DNA from: Rhabdochlamydiaceae bacterium
Lineage (GTDB): Bacteria; Chlamydiota; Chlamydiia; Chlamydiales; Rhabdochlamydiaceae
Direction: 5' to 3'
Assembly: GCA_019745395.1 (NCBI GenBank)
Contig: JAIETG010000020.1
Span: 1-64,000, forward strand
DNA: 64,000 nucleotides
Position 1 is the first letter of the stretch. Every line of letters starts with the position of its first letter. Positions 17,880 to 26,079 of this stretch are shown in pieces. The position numbers and the translations under genes were made by a program. The notes beneath the pieces were generated by a model. The model did no database searches, was not told the origin of the DNA, and saw nothing but the letters and a program-made list of their open reading frames with translations.

Positions 17880-18143
17880 TTACTTTAATGTAAGCGTGTT
17901 GCGTAAATTGAATGGTGAGCAGAATAAGATGGGTGCTGGGGCCTTCAATAGAAGGAAGGCTCTGCTCAGAGTATTGACGATATCGTCGCAGGCCTTTTCG
18001 GGGGAATTTTCTAATTTTTTGAAAAAATCCTCATTCCATGGCTCCTGTAGGATATTAATTGTTCCCAGCTTCGGCTTGCAAGGGGACGGAAGAGCCCGTC
18101 TAACTTTATCCTGGGTGGGTTTGACTGTTTTTACATTTACTCT
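17880..18143 (-). pseudogene. Remnant of a phage terminase large subunit, C-terminal nuclease end
   Basis: The minus-strand frame from 18143 to a TAA at 17880 (87 codons, no start codon) reads VKTVKPTQDKVRRALPSPCK then KLGTINILQEPWNEDFFKKL and CDDIVNTLSRAFLLLKAPAP. This is the pattern of the end of phage terminase large subunits: the DKxxRA motif, a Gly-x-hydrophobic strand, PW, a short helix, then DDxVDALSRAF with the paired acidic residues of the nuclease active site. An upstream TGA closes the frame, and nothing recognisable precedes it, so only the last fifth of the gene remains. It marks an old prophage or phage-derived insertion next to the AbiE remnant. Confidence 0.6.
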
Positions 18144-18338
18144 TCAATTATCTTTGCCTTTTTTCCTCGTATGACTTTCCTCTTTGAAAAGAAGGATTTT
18201 ATAAAATCTTTTAAATTAAATTTGTGAAGTTGTTTTATTGGGATTTTGTGATTTGGTTTTCTTGATAAAAAGTCTTGCATTATTTTTTATTTGTAGCATA
18301 GTTCAGAATGAGATCTGTAATAATCAGGTGAGGTAATT

Positions 18339-18980
18339 ATGTGTTTTTCTGCAACGGCAAGTTTTACTGCAGCAGCAGTTCTTGCGCTAACTGGTGTGGT
18401 ATCGGTCGCAAGTGCACCTAAGAAACGATGGCTATTGTTTGCATTGATTCCCTTCCTTTTTTCTTTACAGCAGTTTTTTGAGGGTGTGATTTGGATTAAC
18501 GGAGGTGGATCTGGTAATTTCTTCTTGTTTTTTGCTTTTGTGATTTGGCCAATTTGGATTCCAGTTAGCCTATTACTTATAGAGAAGAAAGAGCGATCTC
18601 ATCGTATACTTATGGGGCTAACAGGATTGGGTGTTTTGGTTGGCATCATGTATATATTTATCCTTGTTTTGTATCATCCCGAAGGAGTTATACAAGAGCA
18701 TCATGTGAAATACAAATTTACCCAAGTGATAAGCTCCACGTATTCTCATATTATGCTATTGTTCTATGCGATGTCAGTGATAGGGCCATTTTTTGTTTCA
18801 TCACATAAACATATGCAGCCATTTGGCGGGATTGTTTTAGTTACATGCCTTATAGCGCTTTATTTTTATACTGCTTGCTTCTTGTCTGTTTGGTGTTTTT
18901 TTGCAGCTATCGCAAGTGTTTCTGTTGTTGTGATTATGCAGGAAAAGCAGGTAAAGCCTTCTAGTCGGCGTAGAAGATGA
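18339..18980 (+). CDS. Seven-helix membrane protein, DUF6629-like
   Basis: A 213-residue inner-membrane protein beginning MCFSATASFTAAAVLALTGV, the very characteristic start of a family named only by a DUF number (DUF6629 as I recall). Six to seven hydrophobic helices alternate with short loops; LFSLQQFFEGVIW, with its conserved Q, E and W, is the family core in helix 2. The C-terminus is basic (KPSSRRRR). A GTGAGG ribosome site precedes the ATG. Function is unknown. It lies just right of the phage-like island and may mark its border with older genome. Bases 18144-18338 show no gene. Confidence 0.75.
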   Translation: MCFSATASFTAAAVLALTGVVSVASAPKKRWLLFALIPFLFSLQQFFEGVIWINGGGSGNFFLFFAFVIWPIWIPVSLLLIEKKERSHRILMGLTGLGVLVGIMYIFILVLYHPEGVIQEHHVKYKFTQVISSTYSHIMLLFYAMSVIGPFFVSSHKHMQPFGGIVLVTCLIALYFYTACFLSVWCFFAAIASVSVVVIMQEKQVKPSSRRRR

Positions 18981-19075
18981 CAATTTTAAGAAACGTAACT
19001 GATTTGCTTTTTAGCTGCTAAATGTGTTTAAAGCAGGCAGTTCGATAGCTTAGCTGTTTAAGGAATGTGTTTTAT

Positions 19076-20620
19076 TTATTCAATAGACACATCATGATGA
19101 GAAGGCGGGATATTTCCCAGTCCTGCTTTTCTTCTTCCCAGAGGAAGTAAAAAAATGAGTAGCAGAAAAATCCATCCCATGACGAAAAAGCAGTCGTTGA
19201 GGGCCAGCATGGCAGCTTGATTATCTAGCATTTCGTTTAAAACCCCAAGAGCTTGCTTTCCTTGAAGTCCGAGTTCTTTTATTTCTTGTAAAAACTGCTC
19301 TGTAGCATGTCGAGCATGAGTAAGCATTGAACCTGTTCGTTCGTGGTGATAAGCGCTTCTTCGGATCCAAAGAGTTGTGAAGATCGATGTGCCTATGCCC
19401 CCACTCATAGCTCTTACAAAGTGAAATACTCCTGTTGCGCTTGGCAAGCGCTCGGTTTCTACGTCTTGTACACTTAAAGCAAAGAGCGGTGTGATGAAAA
19501 ATACGAGGCCACATCCTACAAGAAATCGAGAAATCCAGATGGACTGAATGGTTACGTCTGTATCAAAATATGCTGTGTAGAAACAAGAAATAGCAAAAAA
19601 GACGAAACAGAGAAAGAGAGGCTTTAATACTCCGTGTTTATTGACTAGGATTCCTGTAAAGGCAGAAAATAAAAACGGGGCGATGCCAATAGGCGCAACG
19701 GCAACACCAGCCCAAGTAGAGGTGTATCCCATATTAGTTTGCAGCCAAAGTGGGATTAAAACAACAGATCCAAAGTACATGGCATAGATAACAAGGATAA
19801 AGATCACGGAGATGCTGTAGCTGCGGATTTTAAAAAGACGCAGATCAATTAATGGAGCGGGGTGTGTTGACTCCCAAGCAATCAGATAAGCAAACCCAAG
19901 GAAAGATACAACGGCAAGAGTTTGTATGATTGGGGAACGAAACCAGTCAAACTGTTCTCCTTTATCTAACAGTACTTGTAAGCTTGTTACAGCAATTGCT
20001 AGAAGCAAAAATCCGATGATGTCGAGCTTTTTTTTTTGTATAATACTAGGAAAATCTTTGAGGGTGTAGTAGATCAGAGCAGCGCTAATAAGTCCGAAGG
20101 GGATATTGATGTAGAAAATCCAAGGCCAAGTGTAGTCGTAAGAGATCCAGCCTCCTAATAAAGGTCCAATGACGGGAGCTGCAATGACAACAACACTCCA
20201 AAAGGCTAGGACAATATTTTTTTTTTCAGGGGGATTGGTCGAGATCAAAAGGCTTTGACTTAAGGGAATCAAAGGTCCAGCTACGAATCCTTGAAAAAAG
20301 CGCATAATAACTAAAAAGGAAAAATTGGTGGCCATGCCGCAAGCCCAAGAGAGTAAAACAAAAAGAAGGACCGAGGCAAGTAAAAGGCGGACGCTCCCAA
20401 TCCTCATCGTAAGATATCCACTGATAGGAAGCGCAATCGCATTTCCTACAGCAAAGGAAGTGATCACATAAGTTCCTAAATCTGAGCTAACGGCAAGGTC
20501 TCCTGCAATGTAGGGAATTGATACGTTGGCAATTGTGTAATCCAGTACGATTAAAAAAGTTGCTAGAGAAAGAGCTATCAGCGAGAGAAAACGTTTAGCA
20601 CCAGTTAAATAGCTAGTCAT
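19076..20620 (-). CDS. emrB: DHA2-family drug:proton antiporter, EmrB type
   Basis: The inner-membrane pump of a tripartite efflux system, 514 residues with 14 hydrophobic helices, typical of the DHA2 subfamily of MFS transporters. Family motifs: VLDYTIANVSIPYIAGDL in helix 1 (motif D1), GYLTMRIGSVR (motif A) and GPLLGGWISYDYTWPWIFYI (motif C and the following loop). It uses the proton gradient to drive out hydrophobic drugs or uncouplers. It overlaps emrA by four bases (ATGA), and no good terminator follows it. Confidence 0.92.
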   Translation of the reverse strand: MTSYLTGAKRFLSLIALSLATFLIVLDYTIANVSIPYIAGDLAVSSDLGTYVITSFAVGNAIALPISGYLTMRIGSVRLLLASVLLFVLLSWACGMATNFSFLVIMRFFQGFVAGPLIPLSQSLLISTNPPEKKNIVLAFWSVVVIAAPVIGPLLGGWISYDYTWPWIFYINIPFGLISAALIYYTLKDFPSIIQKKKLDIIGFLLLAIAVTSLQVLLDKGEQFDWFRSPIIQTLAVVSFLGFAYLIAWESTHPAPLIDLRLFKIRSYSISVIFILVIYAMYFGSVVLIPLWLQTNMGYTSTWAGVAVAPIGIAPFLFSAFTGILVNKHGVLKPLFLCFVFFAISCFYTAYFDTDVTIQSIWISRFLVGCGLVFFITPLFALSVQDVETERLPSATGVFHFVRAMSGGIGTSIFTTLWIRRSAYHHERTGSMLTHARHATEQFLQEIKELGLQGKQALGVLNEMLDNQAAMLALNDCFFVMGWIFLLLIFLLPLGRRKAGLGNIPPSHHDVSIE

Positions 20621-21816
20621 GGGCTGGTTAATCCTTCTGCAAGATCTAGCTGGGAGAGATCAATGCTTGGTAGGTTCGCAGTAAAGATGGTTTGAATTAC
20701 ATCTTGCAGCCCCTCTTCTTCAGAGTCAAAGATCCAGGTTTGATATAAAGAACGAGGGGATATGGGGAAAGGAACGGATTTATGCCCGATATCTCGAATA
20801 TTTACAGTAGCTTCCATAGAAAGGCCCAGTCTTAATGGGGCTTTTTTTAGTTCTTTAGCATCGAGGCTAATGCGAACGGGCACTCTTTGTACGATTTTAA
20901 TCCAGTTACCTGTGGCATTTTGAGGGGGGAGTATAGAAAAGACGCTGCCTGTGCCGCCTCCAATTCCTATAATATAACCTTCATAGGGGGCTTTTGACCC
21001 ATAGACATCCGAGTTCAGAGATACTTTTTGCCCAATCTGCATTTTTCCAATTTGCACTTCTTTAAAGTTCGCTTCGATCCACATTTGCTCTAAGGGGATC
21101 ACAGCAAAAAGAGATTGTCCCTGAGTAACTCTTTGTCCTACTTGTACGGAACGTTCTGCAATAAGTCCTCCTGCTGGGACTTTGACGCTGCACCGCCGTC
21201 TTTGGATCCATGCATTTTTTACATCTTCCACAGCTTTTTGTACGCGAGGATGTTCTTGGATTGAGGTGTTTCCCACCTGAGCGAAAAGGGAAAGATAGTT
21301 AGCTTCTGCAGAGACCAAAGAAAAATACGCTCCTAAGAGAGCATTTTCTGCATGGTCGAAATCTTCCTTAGAGACACTTCCAGAATTTACAAGCTCTGTT
21401 CTTCTTTCAAAATCTTGCGAAGTTTGAATGAATTGTGTTTTGGCCACATCGATCATAGCAAGTGCTTGTTTTGCCTGTAAAAAGAGTTCTGCAACGTCTC
21501 GAATGGTGCTCGCAAGATCTGCTTTGCTAGCATTTAATGCGATCTCATAGTCGATAGGATCGAGTTCGATTGCCAAATCTCCTTCTTGAGCAAACTCAGT
21601 ATTATCGACGCAGATCGAGGTGACGATTCCGGATACTTGAGGTGTGACATAAATTAAGTTGCCAGAGACGTAAGCATCATTTGTGTATTCATGGAAACGG
21701 CCCCACAAAAGCCAATACACAAAGATCCCAATCGCAATAGCAAGAAACACCGCTGTCATTATGCAGAGAATTTTTTTTCTTTTTGTACTCATTGAGCTAT
21801 TTGCTATTTCCTCCAT
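20617..21816 (-). CDS. emrA: Periplasmic adaptor (HlyD/EmrA family)
   Basis: A 399-residue membrane-fusion protein linking the pump to the outer-membrane channel. One N-terminal membrane helix (residues 16-35) is followed by the half-lipoyl motif YVTPQVSGIVTSICVDN, a long helical hairpin of about 110 residues (residues 95-205), the second lipoyl half (VKVPAGGLIAERSVQVGQRV), and a beta-barrel domain (MWIEANFKEVQIGKMQIGQ). NDAYVSGN near residue 45 is typical of EmrA-type adaptors. An AAAGGAA ribosome site precedes the ATG. Middle gene of a three-gene operon. Confidence 0.92.
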   Translation of the reverse strand: MEEIANSSMSTKRKKILCIMTAVFLAIAIGIFVYWLLWGRFHEYTNDAYVSGNLIYVTPQVSGIVTSICVDNTEFAQEGDLAIELDPIDYEIALNASKADLASTIRDVAELFLQAKQALAMIDVAKTQFIQTSQDFERRTELVNSGSVSKEDFDHAENALLGAYFSLVSAEANYLSLFAQVGNTSIQEHPRVQKAVEDVKNAWIQRRRCSVKVPAGGLIAERSVQVGQRVTQGQSLFAVIPLEQMWIEANFKEVQIGKMQIGQKVSLNSDVYGSKAPYEGYIIGIGGGTGSVFSILPPQNATGNWIKIVQRVPVRISLDAKELKKAPLRLGLSMEATVNIRDIGHKSVPFPISPRSLYQTWIFDSEEEGLQDVIQTIFTANLPSIDLSQLDLAEGLTSP

Positions 21817-21825
21817 ACAGTTCCT

Positions 21826-23283
21826 TTATGGGGTAAAAGAGGTGGGAAGGACTTGAGGCTGCATCCCACCTCCCAATGATTGAAAAATTTGTAATGAGGA
21901 TAAAATCAGCGCATGTCTTAGGGAGATCATAGTTAGTTCTTGAGCGAAAAATTCTCTGTAAGAGGAAAGAACAGGTTCATAGTTGTCGATACCTTTTTCA
22001 TATCGAAGAGAAGAGGCTTGCAGCTCTTTTTCTTGAAAGCTGACCTGACAGGTTTGGATATCGATTTGTTTTTCTAAAGACAAGAAGGTGGTAATGGATG
22101 TGACAACTTCTTGAGCTGCTTGTAAAAGAAGAGCATTATAAGAGGCGACAGATTCATTATATAGCGCCACTTTTTTTCCAAGATTTGCTCTAAGAGCTCC
22201 TCCTGTAAATAGAGGAAGGTTTATAGCTGGAGTTAATGAGCCCGTGCGGCTTGCCCAATTAAACAGATGGGGAAATGATAAAGAAGAAAGACCGGCTAGG
22301 GCATTTAAGTTTACGTTGGGATAGAATTCTGTTTTGGCTACACCAATTGCTTTGGCCGCAGAAGATACTCTCCAAATTTGCGCCATGAGATCGGGTCTTT
22401 GAGCTACAAGATTTAGTCCGATCGTTTCTGGTATGGGTATCTTTTGTGTAAGTACTTCTTCTCGTGGAGAGAGCGTTAATGTGCTTGCTGGATCTTCTGC
22501 TATTAAAGTTTTTAGGAACAGAAGATCGATGGTCATCTGTTTTTCTAGATCTACGATTTTTTGCTGAATTTCTCCACTTGCTTGGTACTGTTTAAGAGAC
22601 GATCTCACATCATCCAGACCGCTTTGATAGCGAGATGCAAAAAAGCTGTCGAGTTTTTGTTCTGAAGCGAGCCATTTTTCATAGAGCTCTTTTTCTTGTC
22701 TGTGTGCTTGCCATTCAAAATAGCTAAAGGCAACTGATGCACATAAAATAAGTTCTGCTTGATTTTTTTCCATTTGCTGCGCAATAGCCATTCCTAAAGC
22801 TTCAGCTACTTGTTTGCGATTTTTACCCCAAAAGTCAATTTGATAAGAAAAGTTCAAGGAAAGATCAATTTCATTGAACTTATGAGGAATTTCCATGTCG
22901 CCACCAGGCAAAGGAAAGAAGCTTCGATCAAATCCATATTTGCTCAAATAATTCCAGTTATCCGTTGCGCTCGCACTTAAATTAGGAAAGAGTTTCGATC
23001 GTACTATTTTTGCAGAAGCTTGAGCCTCAACAATTTTTGCCTCAGCCATTTGCAGTGTTGGGTTGTTTTCAATGGCTTTTTGCATCAAAACATCGAGCTC
23101 AAAACTCTTAAAAACCTTCCACCACTGCTCCTTTCTTTGACTTTCTTGTTCAAAAAAAACGGAAGTTAGCGCTTTTTTTGAAATTTCTTGTAAGGAAGAC
23201 ATGGAGTTTACGTTAGATTTTTCCACGGATTGGAAGCATCCAAAATTCAAAATCAAAGTAAATAAAGGAAATATTTTTTTCAT
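21826..23283 (-). CDS. Outer-membrane efflux lipoprotein (TolC/NodT family)
   Basis: The outer-membrane channel of the efflux operon, 485 residues. It starts with a lipoprotein signal (LILNFGC, lipid on Cys16) as in the NodT/OprM subgroup. The body shows the two structural repeats of the family: long helices with NPTLQMAEAKIVEAQASAKI near residue 80 and RPDLMAQIWRVSSAAKAIGV near 305, each followed by a beta segment (FPNLSASATDN; FYPNVNLNALAG). First gene of the operon; nine bases separate its stop from emrA. Such pumps are not part of the small Chlamydia genomes I know, which fits a protist or arthropod host exposing the cell to more toxic compounds. Confidence 0.92.
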   Translation of the reverse strand: MKKIFPLFTLILNFGCFQSVEKSNVNSMSSLQEISKKALTSVFFEQESQRKEQWWKVFKSFELDVLMQKAIENNPTLQMAEAKIVEAQASAKIVRSKLFPNLSASATDNWNYLSKYGFDRSFFPLPGGDMEIPHKFNEIDLSLNFSYQIDFWGKNRKQVAEALGMAIAQQMEKNQAELILCASVAFSYFEWQAHRQEKELYEKWLASEQKLDSFFASRYQSGLDDVRSSLKQYQASGEIQQKIVDLEKQMTIDLLFLKTLIAEDPASTLTLSPREEVLTQKIPIPETIGLNLVAQRPDLMAQIWRVSSAAKAIGVAKTEFYPNVNLNALAGLSSLSFPHLFNWASRTGSLTPAINLPLFTGGALRANLGKKVALYNESVASYNALLLQAAQEVVTSITTFLSLEKQIDIQTCQVSFQEKELQASSLRYEKGIDNYEPVLSSYREFFAQELTMISLRHALILSSLQIFQSLGGGMQPQVLPTSFTP

Positions 23284-23409
23284 AACTAAAAATTAATATA
23301 ATCGCTAACCTTTCAAATAAAGTATTTCTTTGTTTTTTAAAACAATTTTTCTTGGTTTTTGAGGAAAAATAATATTTATTTTTTTAAAACAGTATAAAAT
23401 CGATGCAAA

Positions 23410-23494
23410 TACGTAAAATTATTTATTTAAATTTACGTAAACTATTTATTTAGAAAGGAAAAGGGTTTTATTAATTTCTCTCAAAGTCTATAAT
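23410..23494 (+). promoter_or_regulatory. Direct repeat and -10 element upstream of the repeat-protein gene
   Basis: A 20-base near-repeat beginning TACGTAAA occurs at 23410-23429 and 23434-23453 (second copy TACGTAAACTATTTATTTAG), 24 bases apart. A perfect TATAAT sits at 23489-23494 with only a poor -35, 52 bases before the ATG at 23546. The repeat could bind an activator that compensates for the weak -35. The rest of 23284-23545 has no gene. Confidence 0.4.
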
Positions 23495-23545
23495 GGAGCA
23501 CATAAAGTTCAACTTAAACCATGTATACATACAAGGAGAATAAAG

Positions 23546-24103
23546 ATGGCACACGCAATTCAAGGACAAAGAGTTAATTGTGGTACAAACTGTGGATTTT
23601 CAAGCCCAGCTGCAACACTAAACAAAGCTACTATGATGGGTCAAAAGCCTGTTACAGTAATTCCTACTAAACAAGAAGTTACAAAAAAAGAAGGTCTCAG
23701 CACAGCTGCAAAAGTTGGTATCGCTGTAGGGGCTGCCGCAGTTGTTTATGGAACAGCTTACGGTATCCGTCACTATCAAGGAGCAAACTTGAATGCAGAC
23801 CTTGCAAAAGGTTTTAAAGCGGCATTAACAGGAATGGGCGATGCTTATGTTGCTACTACTAATTATGTAGGTAGCTTCTTTCCAGCTAAAGCTCCAGTTG
23901 AAACAGCAGCTCCAGTTGATACATCAGCTCCAGTTGACACAGCAGCTCCAGTTGATACATCAGCTCCAGTTGACACATCAGCTCCAGTTGATACATCAGC
24001 TCCAGTTGACACATCAGCTCCAGTTGACACATCAGCTCCAGTTGATACAGCAGCTCCAGTTGACACAGCAGCTCCAACTGATGTTCCAGGCCAAACACAA
24101 TAA
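23546..24103 (+). CDS. Single-pass membrane protein with APVDT(S/A) hexapeptide repeats
   Basis: A 185-residue protein with a strong AGGAG ribosome site. Residues 1-50 are polar with two cysteines (CGTNCG), residues 52-74 form one membrane helix (STAAKVGIAVGAAAVVYGTA), then a short amphipathic part, then eleven copies of a six-residue repeat, APVDTS or APVDTA (residues 116-181), and PGQTQ. Pro-Ala-Thr-rich repeats usually form an extended, often exposed stalk. There is no classical signal peptide, so the helix may be an anchor. No known family. The underlying 18-base tandem repeat is likely to vary in copy number between strains. Its terminator is followed at once by a group II intron. Confidence 0.8.
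   Translation: MAHAIQGQRVNCGTNCGFSSPAATLNKATMMGQKPVTVIPTKQEVTKKEGLSTAAKVGIAVGAAAVVYGTAYGIRHYQGANLNADLAKGFKAALTGMGDAYVATTNYVGSFFPAKAPVETAAPVDTSAPVDTAAPVDTSAPVDTSAPVDTSAPVDTSAPVDTSAPVDTAAPVDTAAPTDVPGQTQ
23891..24088 (+). repeat. Eleven tandem 18-base repeats inside the coding region
   Basis: In-frame units beginning GCTCCAGTTGAYACA, one per 18 bases; the first (E for D) and last (APTDVP) are diverged. Variation among units is mainly GAT/GAC and TCA/GCA, so homogenisation or slippage is recent. Confidence 0.95.
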
Positions 24104-24146
24104 GCTAAAGATCTCTCTGCTCGATAAGTTCAGAGTTTCTTTTACG

Positions 24147-24177
24147 AATGAGAAGTGGTTTTCCACTTCTCATTTTT
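24147..24177 (+). terminator. Strong terminator, target site of the group II intron
   Basis: AATGAGAAGTGG (24147-24158), loop TTTT, CCACTTCTCATT (24163-24174), then a T-run to 24177: a perfect 12-base stem. It ends the repeat-protein transcript. The intron begins five bases later (GTGCG at 24182), which is the classic target of class C introns. Confidence 0.92.
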
Positions 24178-24181
24178 GTTT

Positions 24182-26051
24182 GTGCGCCTGGCATGGCGCA
24201 ATTCTAGAGAGTGAAAGTCTCTTATAGGCCCGATAAGGGGAACTATTAGCTGAACAGCAAGGGTGTTCATCGTGAGATGAAATCTGAAGGAAGCTGTAAG
24301 CAAAACACTGGCTTGACGAACAGGAAGCGCATAAAAGGCAATTAAGCTGGATAAGAAGGCAAACTTCTTCAAAATCCGATACTTATACGGGAAGCTTAAA
24401 TGTAGATGCGACAGGCATAAGTGTGAAAGGATCGCGCATTACCCAGGGAGATCTGTTGAGTGGAATCTAACTACCTTTGTCGAGAGACAAAGAGACAGAA
24501 GTCAGCAGAAGGCATAGTAAGCTCAAAATCGATTGAGTTGAAGGCCCGAACATGAAACATGGAAAGAAATCTGGAAGTTTCGATGCTTGAGAAAGATGTA
24601 GAAATCCCGAATGAAAAATCGGAATCCTATCTAGAGAATAGCAGACGGAATCTGCGAGAGGCTAGATGTTGTGAACGTCAAACAAGTGCGGCAACACAGA
24701 CAACAATCCAGAATACAACTTCATTGATTGAAGTGATGCTAGAACGTAAAAACATGTTGAAGGTATATAAGCAAGTAGTCAAAAACAGAGGCGCCCCTGG
24801 AGTCGATAAGATGACAACAGAGGACCTGAAAGGCTTCTTGAAAGAACATTGGCTTCAAGTGAAAGATGATGTGATAACAGGACGCTATAAACCGAGTCCT
24901 GTAAAGGAAGTAGAAATCCCAAAGCCAGGAGGCGGAATTCGAAAGCTTGGAATTCCTGCCGTGGTAGACAGACTTCTACAACAGGCGCTTCATCAAATTC
25001 TAAGTCCTATCTTCGAGATAGGGTTCTCCGAATCTAGTTATGGTTTCAGACCAGGACGAAGCGCGCATCAAGCAGTCCAAAAAGCAAAAGAATATATAGC
25101 TAACGGAAAGCGATGGGTGGTCGACATGGATCTGGAAAAGTTCTTTGACAGAGTGAATCATGACATACTGATGTCAAGGATTGCACGCAAAGTTAAAGAT
25201 AAACGCATCTTGCTCCTGATCCGAAGATATCTGCAGGCAGGTATTATGATTGGAGGAGTAGAGACGACAAGAGAGGAAGGGACTCCACAAGGAGGACCTT
25301 TATCTCCCTTGTTATCGAATATTATGTTAGACGACCTTGATAAAGAATTAGAGAGAAGGGGACATTCGTTTTGTCGATATGCAGATGATTGTAACATATA
25401 TGTAAAATCGGAAGCTGCCGGCAAGAGGGTGATGACTTCCCTTAAAGAATTATTAGAAAGGCGTCTCAAGCTAAAAGTAAATGATGAAAAGAGTGCAGTA
25501 GCCCGTCCATGGAATCGTAAATTTCTTGGATACTCAGTGACAGTCGAGAAAAAGACGAAACTGAAAGTATCTCCGAAAGCAGTAGAACGCTTGAAAGATA
25601 AACTGAAAAAGAAATTCAGCGAAGGAAAAGGCCGGAACCTGGCTAAATTTATTAAAGAACTCAGACCTATATTAATGGGATGGAGCAACTACTTTAAGTT
25701 AGCGGAAACGAAACAAATATTCGAAGATCTCGATGGATGGATCAGGCGTAAACTTCGCTGTATCATCTGGAAACAGAAGAAGCGAGGGAAAGCTAGGATC
25801 AAGATGCTTATGGCTAGAGGAATAGATAAAGATCGAGCGTGGAAATCAAGCGAGAATGGGAGAGGGTCCTGGTGGAATTCTGGGTCCCCCCATATGAACG
25901 AAGCATTTCCTAAAGCTTTCTTTAAAACCTTAGGACTAGTATCGATGGTTGATCTGAGGAAAGTATTTTAAGTTTCATGAACCGCCGTATACGGAACCGT
26001 ACGTACGGTGGTGTGAGAGGACGGGAGCCTTACGGCTCCCTCCTACTCGAT
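24182..26051 (+). mobile_element. Group II intron, bacterial class C (IIC), inserted after a terminator
   Basis: The 5' end reads GTGCG, the bacterial group II consensus. About 375 bases of structured RNA (domains I-III) precede the maturase in domain IV. After the maturase stop, domain V is visible at about 25978-26014: AACCGCCGTATACGG pairs back through GTACGTACGGTGGT, and contains the CGC triad typical of class C. Domain VI follows as GGGAGCC (26023-26029), TTAC, GGCTCCC (26034-26040). The 3' end is near CTCGAT at 26051; its exact base is uncertain. Insertion just downstream of a terminator stem-loop is diagnostic for IIC introns. All parts look intact, so the element may still splice and move. 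Confidence 0.88.
24559..25971 (+). CDS. ltrA: Group II intron maturase / reverse transcriptase
   Basis: A 470-residue intron-encoded protein that helps splicing and copies intron RNA into DNA at the target. The reverse transcriptase blocks are all present: RGAPGVDKMT, RRKLGIPAVVDRLLQQAL-like block, YGFRPGRSAHQA, DLEKFFDRVNHD, GTPQGGPLSPLLSNI, and the catalytic YADD at residues 274-277. The maturase domain (GRNLAKFIKELRPILMGWSN onward) is complete and the protein ends after NEAFPKAFFKTLGLV, with no HNH endonuclease, as in class C. Nothing breaks the frame. Codon use and AGA-rich style differ little from neighbours. Confidence 0.95.
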   Translation: MERNLEVSMLEKDVEIPNEKSESYLENSRRNLREARCCERQTSAATQTTIQNTTSLIEVMLERKNMLKVYKQVVKNRGAPGVDKMTTEDLKGFLKEHWLQVKDDVITGRYKPSPVKEVEIPKPGGGIRKLGIPAVVDRLLQQALHQILSPIFEIGFSESSYGFRPGRSAHQAVQKAKEYIANGKRWVVDMDLEKFFDRVNHDILMSRIARKVKDKRILLLIRRYLQAGIMIGGVETTREEGTPQGGPLSPLLSNIMLDDLDKELERRGHSFCRYADDCNIYVKSEAAGKRVMTSLKELLERRLKLKVNDEKSAVARPWNRKFLGYSVTVEKKTKLKVSPKAVERLKDKLKKKFSEGKGRNLAKFIKELRPILMGWSNYFKLAETKQIFEDLDGWIRRKLRCIIWKQKKRGKARIKMLMARGIDKDRAWKSSENGRGSWWNSGSPHMNEAFPKAFFKTLGLVSMVDLRKVF

Positions 26052-26079
26052 TAGGTGATTTTTTATGATTAAATTTTTT

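Noticed and set aside
17830-18174. 114-codon plus-strand ORF
   Set aside because: It is the opposite strand of the terminase remnant, whose text is protein-like while this is not.
23891-24088. CRISPR-like appearance of the tandem repeats
   Set aside because: Units are contiguous, 18 bases, in frame, with no spacers and no cas genes.
23863-24227. Three repetitive ORFs on both strands over the hexapeptide repeat
   Set aside because: An 18-base repeat without stops opens all frames. Only the frame starting at 23546 has a ribosome site and a non-repeat domain.
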